A stretch of 64,000 nt of DNA from Callaeas wilsoni (GCA_013398955.1 VWPU01008394.1:36078-100077); one strand, 5' to 3'; shown: positions 1-16,267, counted from the stretch's first letter. Notes: a model not told the origin generated them from the sequence alone. Program-made: numbers and translations.

Positions 1-6
1 TCTTAC

Positions 7-104
7 GTGAATGGAAACTTGAAGTCATTTGGCTTAATGCAGCGCACGTAGTGTGGAGTCGTAGCATTCAGGGTTTCCATCAGCAGATGAAGAGAGTTTC
101 GAAA
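7..104 (-). CDS. MYO5A: MYO5A exon 16: transducer strand after loop 2
   Basis: 98 nt, residues 639-670 plus two bases of the next codon. It reads [20 protein letters not shown] followed by [21 protein letters not shown] is a near-universal myosin-head signature in the central beta-sheet. The acceptor is a weaker caaaaag|TTT and the donor AC|gtaaga fills bases 6-1 at the window edge. The exon was found by reading the reverse strand directly; its open frame is too short to stand out. Confidence 0.95.
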
Positions 105-598
105 CTTTTTGAAAAAGAAAATAAAATAAATCAGGGAATGGCCTCAATAAGCTCAGTCATCTTTGAGATAACTTCAGAAAGTGGACCCAATCTGCATACT
201 TTTAATTTAATTATGACACAGATATGTGGATATTTTGTTTTGGCCTATTGATAACTGGAACCAAGTGTTCTGGGGATTGAACCCCACTTTTGATTTGAAT
301 CAGACAAAGTGGCACATGATCCAAGACCCAGGTTTAAGATTTTCAAAACTTCTCAGCATCCATGTTAAATTTGTTTTGAAAAGCATGAGTTTGGTGTTTG
401 GCACCATAATAAAAAATGGGCTGCCTCAAATTGCTCCCCACGGTGCATTAGGAATTAGGGACTATTTGCTCCAAACTGTAAGTTGTAATAAGCTGCATCT
501 CTCAAAATCACAAGGTGCCAAGAGGCACCAGCACGCCTTGGGACCTATGAGACAGAAGGTAAAGGGAGAGATTAACAGAGCTGCATCTTCAAACTCAC
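105..598 (-). other. Intron 15 of MYO5A
   Basis: 494-nt GT-AG intron between exons 15 and 16. It is AT-rich, and I see no further exon, repeat or RNA gene in it. Confidence 0.9.
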
Positions 599-760
599 CT
601 GATGTCCCACAGTTTTCTTATGCTCCTTGCTGGCTTGACCTGGCCTGGCCTTGGCAGGTTTGATGGGCGTTCGAGACAGAGGCACGCGCCCTGAAGGTGT
701 TGCTGATGTGGGACTGAGGACCTTCTCCTCATCCTGGAATAACTCTGGTAGCAGCTTAAA
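599..760 (-). CDS. MYO5A: MYO5A exon 15: loop 2 (actin-binding surface loop)
   Basis: 162 nt, 54 codons, residues 585-638, phase 0 at both ends. It starts [20 protein letters not shown] and runs through a Ser/Thr/Pro-rich stretch to the lysine-rich [17 protein letters not shown]. This is loop 2, the flexible positively charged loop that touches actin and supports processive walking. It is the fastest-changing part of the head, and its [15 protein letters not shown] form is not exactly what I recall for chicken or human. The acceptor is tacaccag and the donor is CAG|gtgagt. Confidence 0.96.
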
Positions 761-3700
761 CTGGTGTAACAGCATAAAAAATACACAGAGGGTAAGAATC
801 CAGCAAGTGATTGCACCCGTTTGTGCTTAAGGTTAAATTCCAGGCTCAGTTTTTGTAAGAACTGCATTTTTGTTGAACTTCTCGGGACAAATGCAAAAAG
901 CAGACAAGCTAAGTGGTATAGGGAGTGGGCCATGATTTAATACCAAAACTTCTGTGGGTTTGATCAGTGAGTCTCCTTCTGAAGATAAAATTCTGATTTG
1001 AGGTTTTTTTTCCTATAGCCAACAACAGCTTCCATGTGAAACTGTTAGATACTGACAGCAGTTTCATAAGTACCGGCTGCAATTATAAATGGCCGCTTTG
1101 ATCTAAGAAGGAAACAACAGTGTCCTCTCATATTCCAATGGTGCATCAGTCTCCTTTGCGGCTGAGAGGTATCTGGGACACTGAATAAAGCAGCAGGCAG
1201 CAAAGATGATTCCTGCTTTATCATTCCAAATTGAAATAATCAGCTTAAAACAGGAAACATCAACTGAAAAAAAAAAACCCCACTAGCCAAATTTATCTGA
1301 TTAAGATCTACTCCCTGCCAGTGGGAGGGGAGGAAAAACCTGAAACATCCTTCCAAATACCACACAGGACTTCTGCTTCCCTTTCTCTAATGGCTACAAA
1401 ATATACAGATACATAACAGCTGCTTTGAAGTAACTTACAACTAAAAATAACACCACCTGGTCTTTCTACTGACAACTACAGCACTTCAGAACCATTATAA
1501 GAGAATCTGAACTTCTCTACCTGTCCATGAATAATTTTATATCTAGCATCTGTGCATTTTTTCCCAAGAGATAGGAGCATTCCTTTTTCAGTACTAGAAA
1601 GGGCTTGGGCCAAGCGAAACTTTAAAAATTTAAAAATTGGTTTTGTCTTATAAAACTAGGCGAGCAGACAATAACCAATGGAACACGCTGCACAACAAAA
1701 TGGCACCTGTGCTCTGTGGTTGTGCCAGATGGGTTGGGAGAAGGCATCGAATGCTCCCCAGTAGCATCCAGCATAGCACTCCAGCATAACAGAATGACTA
1801 GGGACGCTACAGAGGTATCCTAAATTCCTGAACTTAAAAAGGAGTATCACGGCTTGGCTTTATCTCACCTGCATCTACCTCTGTAGCTGGTGGAAGAAGG
1901 ACATTTCCAGAGGGTGATTTACTCTTCTCCTTCCACTGACTCAACACAGAGCTGAGGATGACTGGGCTGCCACCTCCTTGTCAGCTGCCCGTGATGCAGT
2001 GAGTTGGTGTGCACAGGCACCTGAGCTACAGAGCCAGGTCTTTTCAGCCTGTACAGGAACTTATTTGAATGCAATATGATTTTTCTGAAGCTCCTGATGC
2101 TCCCACACACCAGAGGTGGGGGTAGGAACAGGGTCCCCATTGTCTTGCCTGCAGATAGATGAGTTCTTTTAAGCTGTTCATACCTAAGTCTCATTCCCTT
2201 TCTCCAGCCCTGGGAAAATCTGCCTGTAAAAATGAGCAAGTGCATATCAAAGGCACTATTTTCATAGACACTGGCCCAGCTACTCCAAGCAGAAGAAAGG
2301 AACAGTGTCTGGCCTCTCCAGTACAGGTCAGCAATAGTGGAGCAGTGCTGCAATGATCCACACTGCGGGGCCTCTCCTATTCCTGTTTGGTTTTGGGTTT
2401 TAGGATCTTATCAATTTTCTTTGTTTTGCAGAACACTAGGAGTGTTCAAAGAGAGGGAAAACACTGATCAAAGGGTAGATAATTCACGTGATAGAAAACA
2501 AGCAAGCAAGCATTTCTTCCCTGTAATTTTTTCAGACAACTTAACACACATGCTGCTAACAATTTACAGATCATTTCTTTCCATACAGAGCCACAACAGA
2601 AGATTTTAACAACCATGCTAGTAGCAAGCATAAAAGCCCAGGACTGTTGTACTGCTTTCATGATACATGCATGGAAACTGAACTAGTTCATAGAGGTTCT
2701 GTGGGTGGACTTACAGAGAAGGCCAAAATAAATAGCTGAACGCTACAGTGCCTGCCAAGAGCAGTGTGTGTCATGCACTTTGGAGAGCAAAGCAGCATCC
2801 AAGCTCTGTGTGAGAGTGGGCACGGGTAGGATGACAGATGATGCATTCAATTTAGAATTACCTTCTGTTGGATGTGCACAGCAAACCCAGAAAGCACCAC
2901 CACCAACAAAATAAAATAAAAATCAGAAATGCAGTTCTACTACAATTACTAACAAAGAAGTGCTGATGAAAAAAAAAAAAAAAAAAAAAGAAACATTCTT
3001 CACAGTGGTTTTGGCAAAATTTACCATGGGGTAAATGCTGTTTTTAAGTGTTTAAACTGAACTGTCTCAAGCTACACTGAGCCTGCCCGAGCTGCTGTCA
3101 TGCTCTTACAGCAGCTCTGCCCCACTGTCCCTCAGTCAGTGGCTGACATCCCACGGAGCAGCCTGTCCCTCTGCCCTGCACAGACTGGCTGCCTGGCCCT
3201 GCCAGCTCCCCAAAGATGCCACCTGCCCCCCTCCACCCCCAGCAACTGGCTTCATTCAAACCATTTCAACACTTCTCCCAGTGGAAAGTCTGCTGTGGTG
3301 TTTCATTATACCACATGTTTTAATCATTTAGCTTCATATTATCTGCTCAGAATAGAAACAGAAGAGAAAAACGTTGGTTTTCCTGATAGAATAGCATGAT
3401 TTTAAATAGCCTGTCCTTGATACCCAGCTTCCTGGGCCATTAGAGCTAGCAAATTCCCAACAGCCATCGCTGTGCAATGTCAAGTTAATTGCCTTCACAT
3501 TTCTGAGAGCACAACCAGCATTTCTGCCATTACAAAATGCAGACAATGCCACTGAAGGCCTGTTCTATAATATTCCTTCATGCAGTATTTTTCAATTCAG
3601 ATGTTATCTTTCTTTCATAGATATCAAGGAGACAAGACTGTAAATTATGGTTTGTGTCCTCAGGGTCTATATATTTTATTCCTCTCTCATTTTGCTTCTG

Positions 3701-4192
3701 GAATCAAACTTGTCTCTCCTTCAGAAATTTTCTGCTCAGTTGTCACGCCATAAACAAGGAGCTTCTGTTTTCAGGTTATAAAATTAAGGGCTTAACTGTT
3801 AAGTCTTCTTATACCACTACAGTATATCAGAAGTCATTGATGTCTCTACAGAAAATACAGCAGAGTTTTGTGAAAAATAAACCCTCCCCCCCAAATCTCC
3901 TTCCCTCCCCCTCAAAAACCCAAACCCAACAAAAGAGCCCCCAAAACAACAACAACAACAACCCACTAACAGTGAAATTAGTGGCTAAACAGACTGACCT
4001 TACATGGAAAAAAATTAGGATGTAGGACTTTCTGAATTCATACAGATAACCAAGTAAAACACAAATTATGTTCCATTTCAGTTGATCTGACACTAAGGGA
4101 GAAATATTTCCTAGGTTCATAAGAAGTTTTCTATGACCCTTAATTCAAGGACTCACAACAACAAAAGTAGAAAAAAAAATCCTTATACTAAC
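761..4192 (-). other. Intron 14 of MYO5A
   Basis: 3,432 nt. It holds a 21-base A run at 2,969-2989 and a small (CAA)n tract near 3,945-3,962. It also has a palindromic TCACGTGA E-box at 2,484-2,491. No second gene is recognisable, and its open frames have no family resemblance that I can see. Confidence 0.85.
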
Positions 4193-4276
4193 CTTACTTG
4201 ATTTTAGGACCTTAATTTGTTCTTCATAAACTGTGTCTTTATTCTTTTCCAAAAAGCCTTCACATTGATACTCCAC
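4193..4276 (-). CDS. MYO5A: MYO5A exon 14: lower 50-kDa subdomain before loop 2
   Basis: 84 nt, 28 codons, residues 557-584, phase 0 at both ends. It reads [20 protein letters not shown] and ends VLKSSK, the strand and helix that precede loop 2. The acceptor is ctttcag. The donor is AAG|gttagt. A better-looking gtaagg four bases upstream would break the frame to exon 15, so I chose the in-frame site. Confidence 0.94.
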
Positions 4277-6227
4277 CTGAAAGTCATCATTTTACAAAAG
4301 AAAGTATTAGAAGTATTAAATAAGAATAATTTGCATAGAATTCACCAGCTATAACTTTCACATTTAAAACGTAATTCTTTTACATTCTGAAATGATCAGC
4401 TCCCAAGTGCATCTTTGTTAAATATAGATTTTCCTTAAAGAGAGTGCTTTCCAGTAAAACGTTAAAATAGAGAGATGAATACTGCTACTGCATTATACCA
4501 GACATATTTCACTGCTGCTGTGGTAAGGCAGCATGACTGAACGGTTACCGTAAGGGTGAAGAATCAAAGTGTGTGCTGAGCATCTCCTTCACTGAACCCA
4601 GCAGGGCTGCAGAGCTGTCTGAAATCCAGATGCAACTGAGAACAAAGCATCTCATCTCATTAGCTGAGAGGCAGTAAGTACATCTGCCTGCAGCTTATCG
4701 TGGAAATGCCTCATTTGTGCTCAGAAGGACTAATTCCACCAGAAGCAGTAAAATGTCTGAATGTTGTGAAAATGCATAGCAATCCTCTGTCACAGGGCTA
4801 CAGCACCTCCTGGACAAAAGAACAGCCTGTATCGGATGAAAACCTACCATTTATTTCACTGTCCTAAGTCAAGGCTTAAAGAAAACCAAAACTATTGTCA
4901 AAAGTCCATTTTTCAGTGCTTGCACAATGACACTATACCCTGAGCTGCAAAACACTTCAAGGAATTCCTAGAGGGAGGAGGACAGAGCACGTCCCCAGGG
5001 TCTCTCGGCAGCTGAAAGCCCGCTCGGAGCACTCCCCGGGGCACCATGCCCGTTCCGCCTGCGGGAGGCCAAGCCAGGAGAGGGCAGCAGCATCCCTGCC
5101 TGATCCGGGGCACAGCGGCGGCCAGACCGCTGACCTGCCAGCCGCGGCTTTCGTTTTCCTCCCAAATGTCTGTGTACATTCACATAGCCACACAGAAAAC
5201 ATAAAATGCTTAGCACAGACAGCACATCAGAGCTTAGAGCTGTGCTAGTGCCTTCTGCTTTCCTTAGCCCTTCCTGCTCACAGACTAGACACAGGAAAGC
5301 CTTGCTTTCAATATCAAAGTTTAGCCTGATGAACAGATTATGCAGTATTAATTAATTTCTTGTTCTCTCATCCACAAAATAAAACAGAACTCGTGAATCT
5401 AAACAGTTACAGAGATGTTCTTGCTGCTTTCATTAAGGTAACACTAGATGCAAAAAGAACAGGACCCTTCTCCTACACATAAATTCAGGAGCCTGGCAGA
5501 AACCTAGTGGAGGCAGATAAAGGCCTCCAACCCTCCATGTCAGCATGTGCACACCTTCTGATAAGAATCCAGAGTTTCCTGAAACCTTTTTTGACAAAAC
5601 TGACAATATTCTGAGGCAGTTTCCTGTGTAACAGGGCAATTGTATTAAATGGGATTATTAGATTTTTTGTTTTAACCTGAGGAGTGGCTCAGTTTGACGA
5701 GCATCGGGAGCTGAACACGACATGCACTCTGCTGAGACACCCCCCAGCCAGCCTCCTAGAAATAGCTGTTCCCTGAGCAGCTGGGGCGAGGGTGGGAGCA
5801 GCACACACTGCTCCAGCAATAGAAAAGGGTGTGTTAGCCTCTCTCCTCTTTGCACCTTGAGATGGCAGCAAAAACGGCATTAATTCGTCGCTGCTCTTTA
5901 GCTAAAAGGAGTGGGGTGCAGGATTTCCTTTTTTGTACACTTCTGTTGCATAACTGGAATTGATACAGTACTGCTGAGAGCTGCAAATGCACTAAGCTTC
6001 CACGTTTGGGAAAAGGATGGTCAGGGGTTACAGCATGTGATGGGAGTCGGGAGCTCCTTTGTGTCCCTGGCTCTGCACAGCTGCCAGTTCACTCTCTCCT
6101 GCCCATCGGGTGTTGAGGCAGGCACACTTTTGCAACAGGGATGCCACTGCCCAGTCTCTGCCTGCAGTAGCCCCAGGATCCCCTCCCACACACAGCAGGA
6201 AAGCAGTACTGCGGGAAAAGTCCTTAC
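4277..6227 (-). other. Intron 13 of MYO5A
   Basis: 1,951 nt. It is mostly AT-rich, with one CpG-dense GC-rich patch at about 4,975-5,165 listed separately. No other element is seen. Confidence 0.85.
4975..5165. promoter_or_regulatory. Intronic CpG-rich patch (intron 13)
   Basis: About 190 bases with roughly fifteen CpG dinucleotides by eye, including clustered cgcc/gcgg/ccgcgg words, inside an otherwise CpG-poor intron. It could be an unmethylated intragenic regulatory element or just a GC-rich block. There is no coding evidence. Confidence 0.35.
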
Positions 6228-6353
6228 CTTGTCAGCAAAGTGCTTGATGATAAAGGCTTTATTTGACAGACGTGGTTTTTCAAAGAGAGCACATTTATTC
6301 AAATGAGTATTGTATAGTTTTTGGGCCCAAGAGTCATCCGAGCCTTTTGGCAT
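6228..6353 (-). CDS. MYO5A: MYO5A exon 13: actin-binding helix-loop-helix
   Basis: 126 nt, 42 codons, residues 515-556, phase 0 at both ends. It begins [20 protein letters not shown] and ends IIKHFADK. The Met is internal, following Cys-Lys of exon 12, and is not a start codon. The segment belongs to the helix-loop-helix of the lower 50-kDa domain that docks onto actin. The acceptor is tctgtag and the donor is AAG|gtaagg. Confidence 0.96.
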
Positions 6354-10527
<4,174 letters not shown>

Positions 10528-10793
10528 CCATAGATGTCCAACACCCCGATGAAAGAATGCTGTTTTACAGTAGCGTGAAGGGCTTTGTTCACGTGATCTA
10601 CAATCCAGTTAAAGAGATTAGCATAGATATGTTTGGCAAGTGCATCTCTGGCATTGATGGCATGAAGTTTGGAAATTGGCTTGATGTAGGTCTCAGTGGC
10701 AGTGGCGAGCTTTCTATGGCAAAGCCAGTGGGCCATCTCCTCATACTCCACACCCATGAGGTCACAGAAGATGGTGAGGGGCTCATGCTTGGG
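10528..10793 (-). CDS. MYO5A: MYO5A exon 10: cardiomyopathy-loop region to switch II
   Basis: 266 nt, residues 352-439 plus two bases of Gly440; the largest exon here. It runs from [20 protein letters not shown] through [20 protein letters not shown] and [18 protein letters not shown] to [11 protein letters not shown]. Glu385, 16 residues before the Asp of DALAK, fits the TEDS-rule position, where acidic residues make the head active without phosphorylation. Switch II begins with DIYG (437-440); the intron splits the Gly440 codon. The acceptor is ttactag and the donor is GG|gtgagt. Confidence 0.97.
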
Positions 10794-13159
10794 CTAGTAA
10801 AAACAGGCTCGTTAGATATTGGACCAGCATTGCCCATAGCAAACATACAATCATGCAAACAGAACTGCCTGCCTGCAGTGATCCTACAATAAGCAGCAAC
10901 AGCAGCTTCCTCAGCTCTTCCTCCTTCAAAACGTAGCAAGTTCCCTACCCACTTAGCACATTCACATTGCTGAAGTGAATTAGTGAATAAGCTTCTTCAG
11001 AGGCATTTATTTTACTATACTTTTGTTCACCAAAATGCTTCCCACAGGGAACATGCAACCTTCAGAAAAATGAATCATCTGGCTTTGCTGGGATGGACTT
11101 AGTATTTTGAATTCTTACAACTGTGTCAGGCCAAATGGACTGCAGCTCCTGAGTGGGGCTCTTGACTGCTCACGTACAGCCATGGCAGGGAGTGATGGGC
11201 AATGGGAAACACAGCCCGAGCCAAGAAAGAAGTGTGGAAGGGCTTTAGTGCTCTGGTTTCAGTGCTTAAAGTATTTTCTCAGTGAATTCTGGAGACAAAC
11301 ACTTAAGAGATTGCAGCAGGCAAATGATGTTCTCTAGCTGTCAAACTGGACTGTACAAGAGAAAAAACTGAGCTTGGTTTAACTGGGTAAAATCAACCAG
11401 CAAGGCTTGCATGCTGAGATGGATATATGAGATTTCTGCATAAAAATCAGTGCAGTGCATTTCCCACTCAACAAGATACTACACCTTGTGACTAAGATGC
11501 AAACTGATCACTAGGAATCGAGGAGGACAGACAGGTCTTTCTCCTCAGGAGCTCCCCTAACACTACTTCCTCATCATGCTCCCGCTGCACCTGGTGGCTC
11601 AGCAGCACACTGACAAGCACAGTCTTGACAAGGACAGATGGCACAGGACTGTTACCACATGTCCTATAGCTTCAGGGTACATCAGCTTTAAATATTTCCA
11701 CATCCCTGTGACTTCTCCGGGGCTTTTTCTAGTTCTAACAGCATACAGGTCCCATGCAGTTACACCTCCAAAATCCAGTTAACAGAGCATGTTTTACCGG
11801 CTTGGAAGACAATGATAAAGTAATAATAATTATGAACACTGCACAAAAGAGTGTCACATTAGGGTTGCTCAGTCTGACATTAAACAAACTGATTCATTGC
11901 CACAGCAGCATACAGAGCCCTTTGCTGAGCACCCTGCAGCACCACTGTTCCATCACCACAGCCTCCCAGCAGAGCAGTCTGCAAGGCACAGAGCTCTGGG
12001 GTGACACGGCCACTGCCAGAGAACAGCAGAGCCCAGGTAACGATGTCCCTGAGCAGACATTCACCACAGCCTGCCCAACGCTGCCAGGCTAGGACAGGGC
12101 TGCACAGGACCCTGCAGCTTTTTACCAGCTCAGCCAGTGGGATTCCTGCACTGGAGATACTCTTTACAACACAGGCAAGCTCCTCATGTCCTGGGCCTTC
12201 TACTAGGGATTGTTAAATGAGCTTGCTTTGTAGTGAAAACCTTTATAAGACACACCATAGAGCCAGACTATTGCTGTGGTTTCAAAGCAGCTATTAGACC
12301 CCACGGGCAGGTGGTATCAGGGCAGAAACACTCATCACCTCTGGCCCCACGAAGGACCTGTTGTCTCAGCTCCAGAAACTGTCACTGCAGACTCCTGAGA
12401 AAGGGACTGACAGCCACATAATAAAAGAATTCTGCAAGTGTTGCTACTACTGCAGGAGAGAGAAAGATGAAGGCTGTGCAGGGCAGCAGTAGACATTCAA
12501 AGAGGCAGAAGGAGAAACTGGTCACTCTGAATCCAAAGAAGAGACCAGCCAGATCTGTTTTGTTTGTCATCTCCAGAATATGGACTTGGGTAAGAAGTCT
12601 GGGCCCTCACCAATGAGGAGGATTTTTCAGACCAGGCTATAGAATCCTTGCCGCTGATGTCCAAGGCAAAAGAGAACTCATAAAACCTTGACACTTAGAT
12701 GAGTCACACAAATCATACCTGTATATCCTATGCTCATGTCTAGACATCCCAGAGGACTTTGCAAAGCATTTATTTTGCAATTATTTAGCACGTTTTGGCA
12801 TTTAATGTCAAGAAAACCCCATCTGGCAAAGCATTTACTGTGTGCACGGAAGATATTCATGTAGGAATATAAAGATCTAGACACCTGCTCAGGACTTCAA
12901 AGCTAGCCTGCCTACTAGACTTTTCTAGGACAGATCAATTACAGTTATAATTGTATACCAACATTATAATACAGAGAGTACTGTCTAAAGCCTCTAAACT
13001 GAGAAGAGTTGAATTCATCTGCAAAAAACTGTGAAAATGTTAGCAAATTAGAAATAAACACATTTCCACTTTACTCTTTTTCAGAAGAGGCCCTGCAAAC
13101 AAGCAGAAGGCAGACCTGGCAGAGTGCAAACCCTGCCCTTCAGCTCATCTACTACTCAC
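10794..13159 (-). other. Intron 9 of MYO5A
   Basis: 2,366 nt of unique-looking AT-rich sequence. No gene, repeat family or RNA is recognised. Confidence 0.85.
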
Positions 13160-13266
13160 AGGAACAGTGCAGCTGTCAGAATCCCGAGATGCAAACTCCA
13201 CGTTGCCCAAGTGAAGGATGCCAGCAAGGATTCGAAAAATTCCCATCTGATAGGAATCACTAATCC
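13160..13266 (-). CDS. MYO5A: MYO5A exon 9: upper 50-kDa subdomain
   Basis: 107 nt, end of Gly316 then residues 317-351, phase 0 at the 3' end. It contains [20 protein letters not shown] and ends SCTVP. The [10 protein letters not shown] helix is a conserved myosin-head motif. The acceptor is ttttccag and the donor is CCT|gtgagt. As I recall, chicken has a slightly different CAIP-type end, one sign that this is not chicken. Confidence 0.95.
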
Positions 13267-13727
13267 CTGGAAAAGGATGAATAAAATATTTTGAATGGAG
13301 AGAGCTGCAGCTGATGAAAAAATTTATTAAGGAGAGAAAAACAGGGACTGCTGTGTGTGACTTTGACATTTGACAGAACTAATTTGCTCTACTTTTATCA
13401 AAAACTTTTTACAACCAGATTAAAAAAAAATCCATTAAAATGAATAATTTAATTTGCTGTTTCAAAGTGCTTTGTCAGTGACCTCCAGCACTCTGTATGT
13501 TACACCAAGGGAATCCACCACTTATGTTCACATAATGTGCGCTCCTCTTAGATCTGTAATTCCACTACAAAATACCTTCTTCATGCAATACAAGTATCTC
13601 AGTCCCAAAGTTAATCAAACTCTCCTGGTTGGAAACACAAGAGAGTATGAAAATAATATACACAAATAATATAGAAACCACTTGCTAGTGTATCAGATTT
13701 AGGATATGACTGTGATTTACCAATTAC
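13267..13727 (-). other. Intron 8 of MYO5A
   Basis: 461 nt, the shortest intron here. It is AT-rich with nothing recognised. Confidence 0.88.
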
Positions 13728-13835
13728 CTAGCAATGTGCAGGCCTGCCTGGTGTTCACCATTTCCTTAGCATCATCAACACCATCAATCACAGGGCTTCC
13801 ACCTTGCTTCGTATAGTGAAAGTAATTTGCATTCC
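13728..13835 (-). CDS. MYO5A: MYO5A exon 8: upper 50-kDa subdomain
   Basis: 108 nt, end of Gly280, residues 281-315 and the first base of Gly316. It includes [18 protein letters not shown], then VDDAKEM and a TRQACTLLG stretch. The FHYTKQGG form is avian-like (my recollection of the human form is FNYTKQGG). The acceptor is ttattacag and the donor is CTAG|gtaatt. It is separated from exon 9 by only 461 nt. Confidence 0.95.
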
Positions 13836-15279
13836 CTGTAATAACAAAAAAATACATATTTTGCACACATTGATGCAGAAATTCCCAGCACATCTGGAAA
13901 GCTGTGTCATGATTAAGTTGCTCTTGGCAGAATCCATGATCTGACGTGTATTTTCGCCTTCTGGCTCACAGGATACACTTATTCTAAAGAGCATTTTTTT
14001 CAAGATTTTACTGTGCAAGTAAGTATTCTTTAAGCTACCTGGTTCCCACAGTAGGTCCTCAAGTACATTCTCTACCTTGGTTCAGACTTCCACACCTGTG
14101 GAATTATTCCTAGTGGAATAACCACTTTGGAAGCAGTTCCTCTCCAAGTCTGAGCCAACCACCCATGCAGTAGCTGCAGAGTTGACAGCAGCAGCACTTT
14201 GGAATTATGTGACAGATATTACTATGCTATTACTGCATCAGGATAGGATATTTTGCCCATTTTCTCCTCTTTTCTAATTTATGGCCTGGCTCAGCCTTAT
14301 GAGTATCTGTGATCCATTCAGCCTGAGAAGGAGAGGCTGGAGAACCACCCTGGGGACAGCTCTGGGCTCCACTGGGAGGCCAGCAGCTCTCCTGTGTAAA
14401 TTCCTATGGTTTCACTGGCCATGCTTCCAGCTGCACGAACAGACTCCTTTTTCTTCTGATCAGCTCAGGTTCCAAAAATGCTGAAAGAGAAGTCTGCTAA
14501 ATGGCTTCTTCAGTTATAATTACATCAGTTCCTTTCTTTCCTGTGTTAGCAGATGTGAATCCTAAATGTGCCAGGATGGTGCAGAAGAGCAGAGAAACAC
14601 TCTAAAACCAGAACGGTATTTCAGAAACCAGCACAGGCTGTGCAGTTTTCCTACTATGAAACCAACTTTTAAAAATATACAGGAAGCACTGAGATTTATA
14701 CTGAATTTTTAAAATGACGAGGTGATTGTCTATCTAAGGTCATCATCATGCCTTTCTTTTACAAAGCACCAACTCTTCATATGAGAAACCTTTCTTCTAT
14801 CAACACTTTAATTTGAAAAAAAGAAAAAATTTCCTCATCTGCTTTTTGATCACCAGGTTAGCAGAGATTGCAAAGTAATCGTTGGTAACAGCCCAAGTAA
14901 AAGTATGCAGATGCAAAATAAGCTTTTCAGATGCTTATACCAGAAAGAGTAAAATTCTCTAGTGGCTGGAATAATTGAAATAAGGATTTAAAGAACTAAG
15001 AGAAGAGAATTTCACCCTCTAGGACATCACAAGTCCTATTGATTGCAACTGCAGCATATTAGAGTCTGCTGAATAAACAAATCTGTTACTTTGTTTTATC
15101 AGAAAACCGCAAAGTCCAAGGTCTATCATTTTAGTTATTTTCAATACATTTTAGTACTTGAAGGTTTAAAAGTTTAGAATTTAAAAGCCAGCAATTCTCC
15201 ATTTGGCTCTATGGCTCAAAAAGCTCAGATGCTGCTTTGTCCCTACAAACACACAACACAATGAATGAGAATGTCATAC
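13836..15279 (-). other. Intron 7 of MYO5A
   Basis: 1,444 nt. A short stretch near 14,310-14,370 (cagcctgagaaggagaggct) faintly resembles a CR1 LINE, too weakly to call. Nothing else is seen. Confidence 0.85.
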
Positions 15280-15361
15280 CTAATCGTAGGGTTTTAAACT
15301 CAGGCAATGCTGCAGAGGCACAAAGCTGGTAAAAGATGTGGTAATTTCTCTCCTCTTCTGC
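15280..15361 (-). CDS. MYO5A: MYO5A exon 7: upper 50-kDa subdomain
   Basis: 82 nt, residues 253-279 plus the first base of Gly280. It begins [17 protein letters not shown], the ERNYHIFYQ motif typical of myosin heads, and ends in FKTLRL. The frame requires the acceptor tttaaag|GCAG. A second AG (a CAG) sits four bases downstream and would shift the frame if used. The donor is TTAG|gtatga. Confidence 0.95.
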
Positions 15362-16123
15362 CTTTAAAAAGAAAGGAATTTGTTATTTTTCACCACTTAA
15401 CAAGTGGCAGAAACAACCATGAACGGAAATGAATTACTATGTATAATGCTTTCTCTAGCAATACATTAAAAGCACAGAAGCCACACGGAAAAAAGGAAGA
15501 TAAATCAGCATCTATCTTTTCCTTCTTGGTTAATCTAATCCATTTTCAACAGCAAGAACCATGCAGACATTTTCACTTAAAAAAAAATTATTTCACTTTT
15601 CAGAACTGTAGATTACTATTAAATATAGGTCAGGATTCTGTGGGTGGGTGAAATGATCATACTCAAAAGTTTTTCATTTTCCAAAAATAACTAATACCAT
15701 TCGCCTCAGCATTTAGAGCAAGCTGGTAAAGGGAGTATCTTCCTTGCCAATGCAAAGCTTGAATTTTAAAATGAAGGGCAAACACAGCTCAGGTTATGAC
15801 TCATGACCAACACTGTAATTCTGAACTTAAGCACTCTAAATTCCATACCTTCAAACCAAAAAGAAATGGAAAATACTCTCTTCCAGCTAAATCATGTGCT
15901 ATAACTCTCACTTAGTTTTAAAATATACAACAGCACTTCATGTAACATCCCCACATGGCACAAACTGTAATTATTATTTTTATATCTTTAGGCAGCCAGT
16001 CAAGGGTAAGTCCATTTTTACTGGGCTCTAGACTATAAGGTAGGCAAAGATGGAGAGGAAGTGTGAGACAGAGGATTGGTTCAAGCATGACATAACAAAA
16101 TGAAGAGATTACATCAGTATTAC
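15362..16123 (-). other. Intron 6 of MYO5A
   Basis: 762 nt, AT-rich, with nothing recognised. Confidence 0.88.
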
Positions 16124-16267
16124 CTGAAACACCACTCTTGATTTTTCCAAGAGGTAAGTTCTCATGTTAGCACCAATGATTCGATACCTCTTATCAAAAC
16201 CAATTTCGATGTATTTACCAAAGCGACTGCTGTTGTCATTCCTGGTAGTTTTGGCATTTCCAATAGA
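16124..16267 (-). CDS. MYO5A: MYO5A exon 6: switch I
   Basis: 144 nt, 48 codons, residues 205-252, phase 0 at both ends. It starts [27 protein letters not shown] (214-221) is switch I, whose Asn/Ser/Arg residues coordinate Mg-ATP; Arg219 forms the known salt bridge with a switch II acidic residue. It ends [11 protein letters not shown]. The acceptor is preceded by a T-rich tract (ttttttcag) and the donor is CAG|gtaata. All key residues are present. Confidence 0.97.

Noticed and set aside
14310..14370. Possible CR1 fragment (cagcctgagaaggagaggct).
   Set aside because: Too short and diverged to separate from chance.
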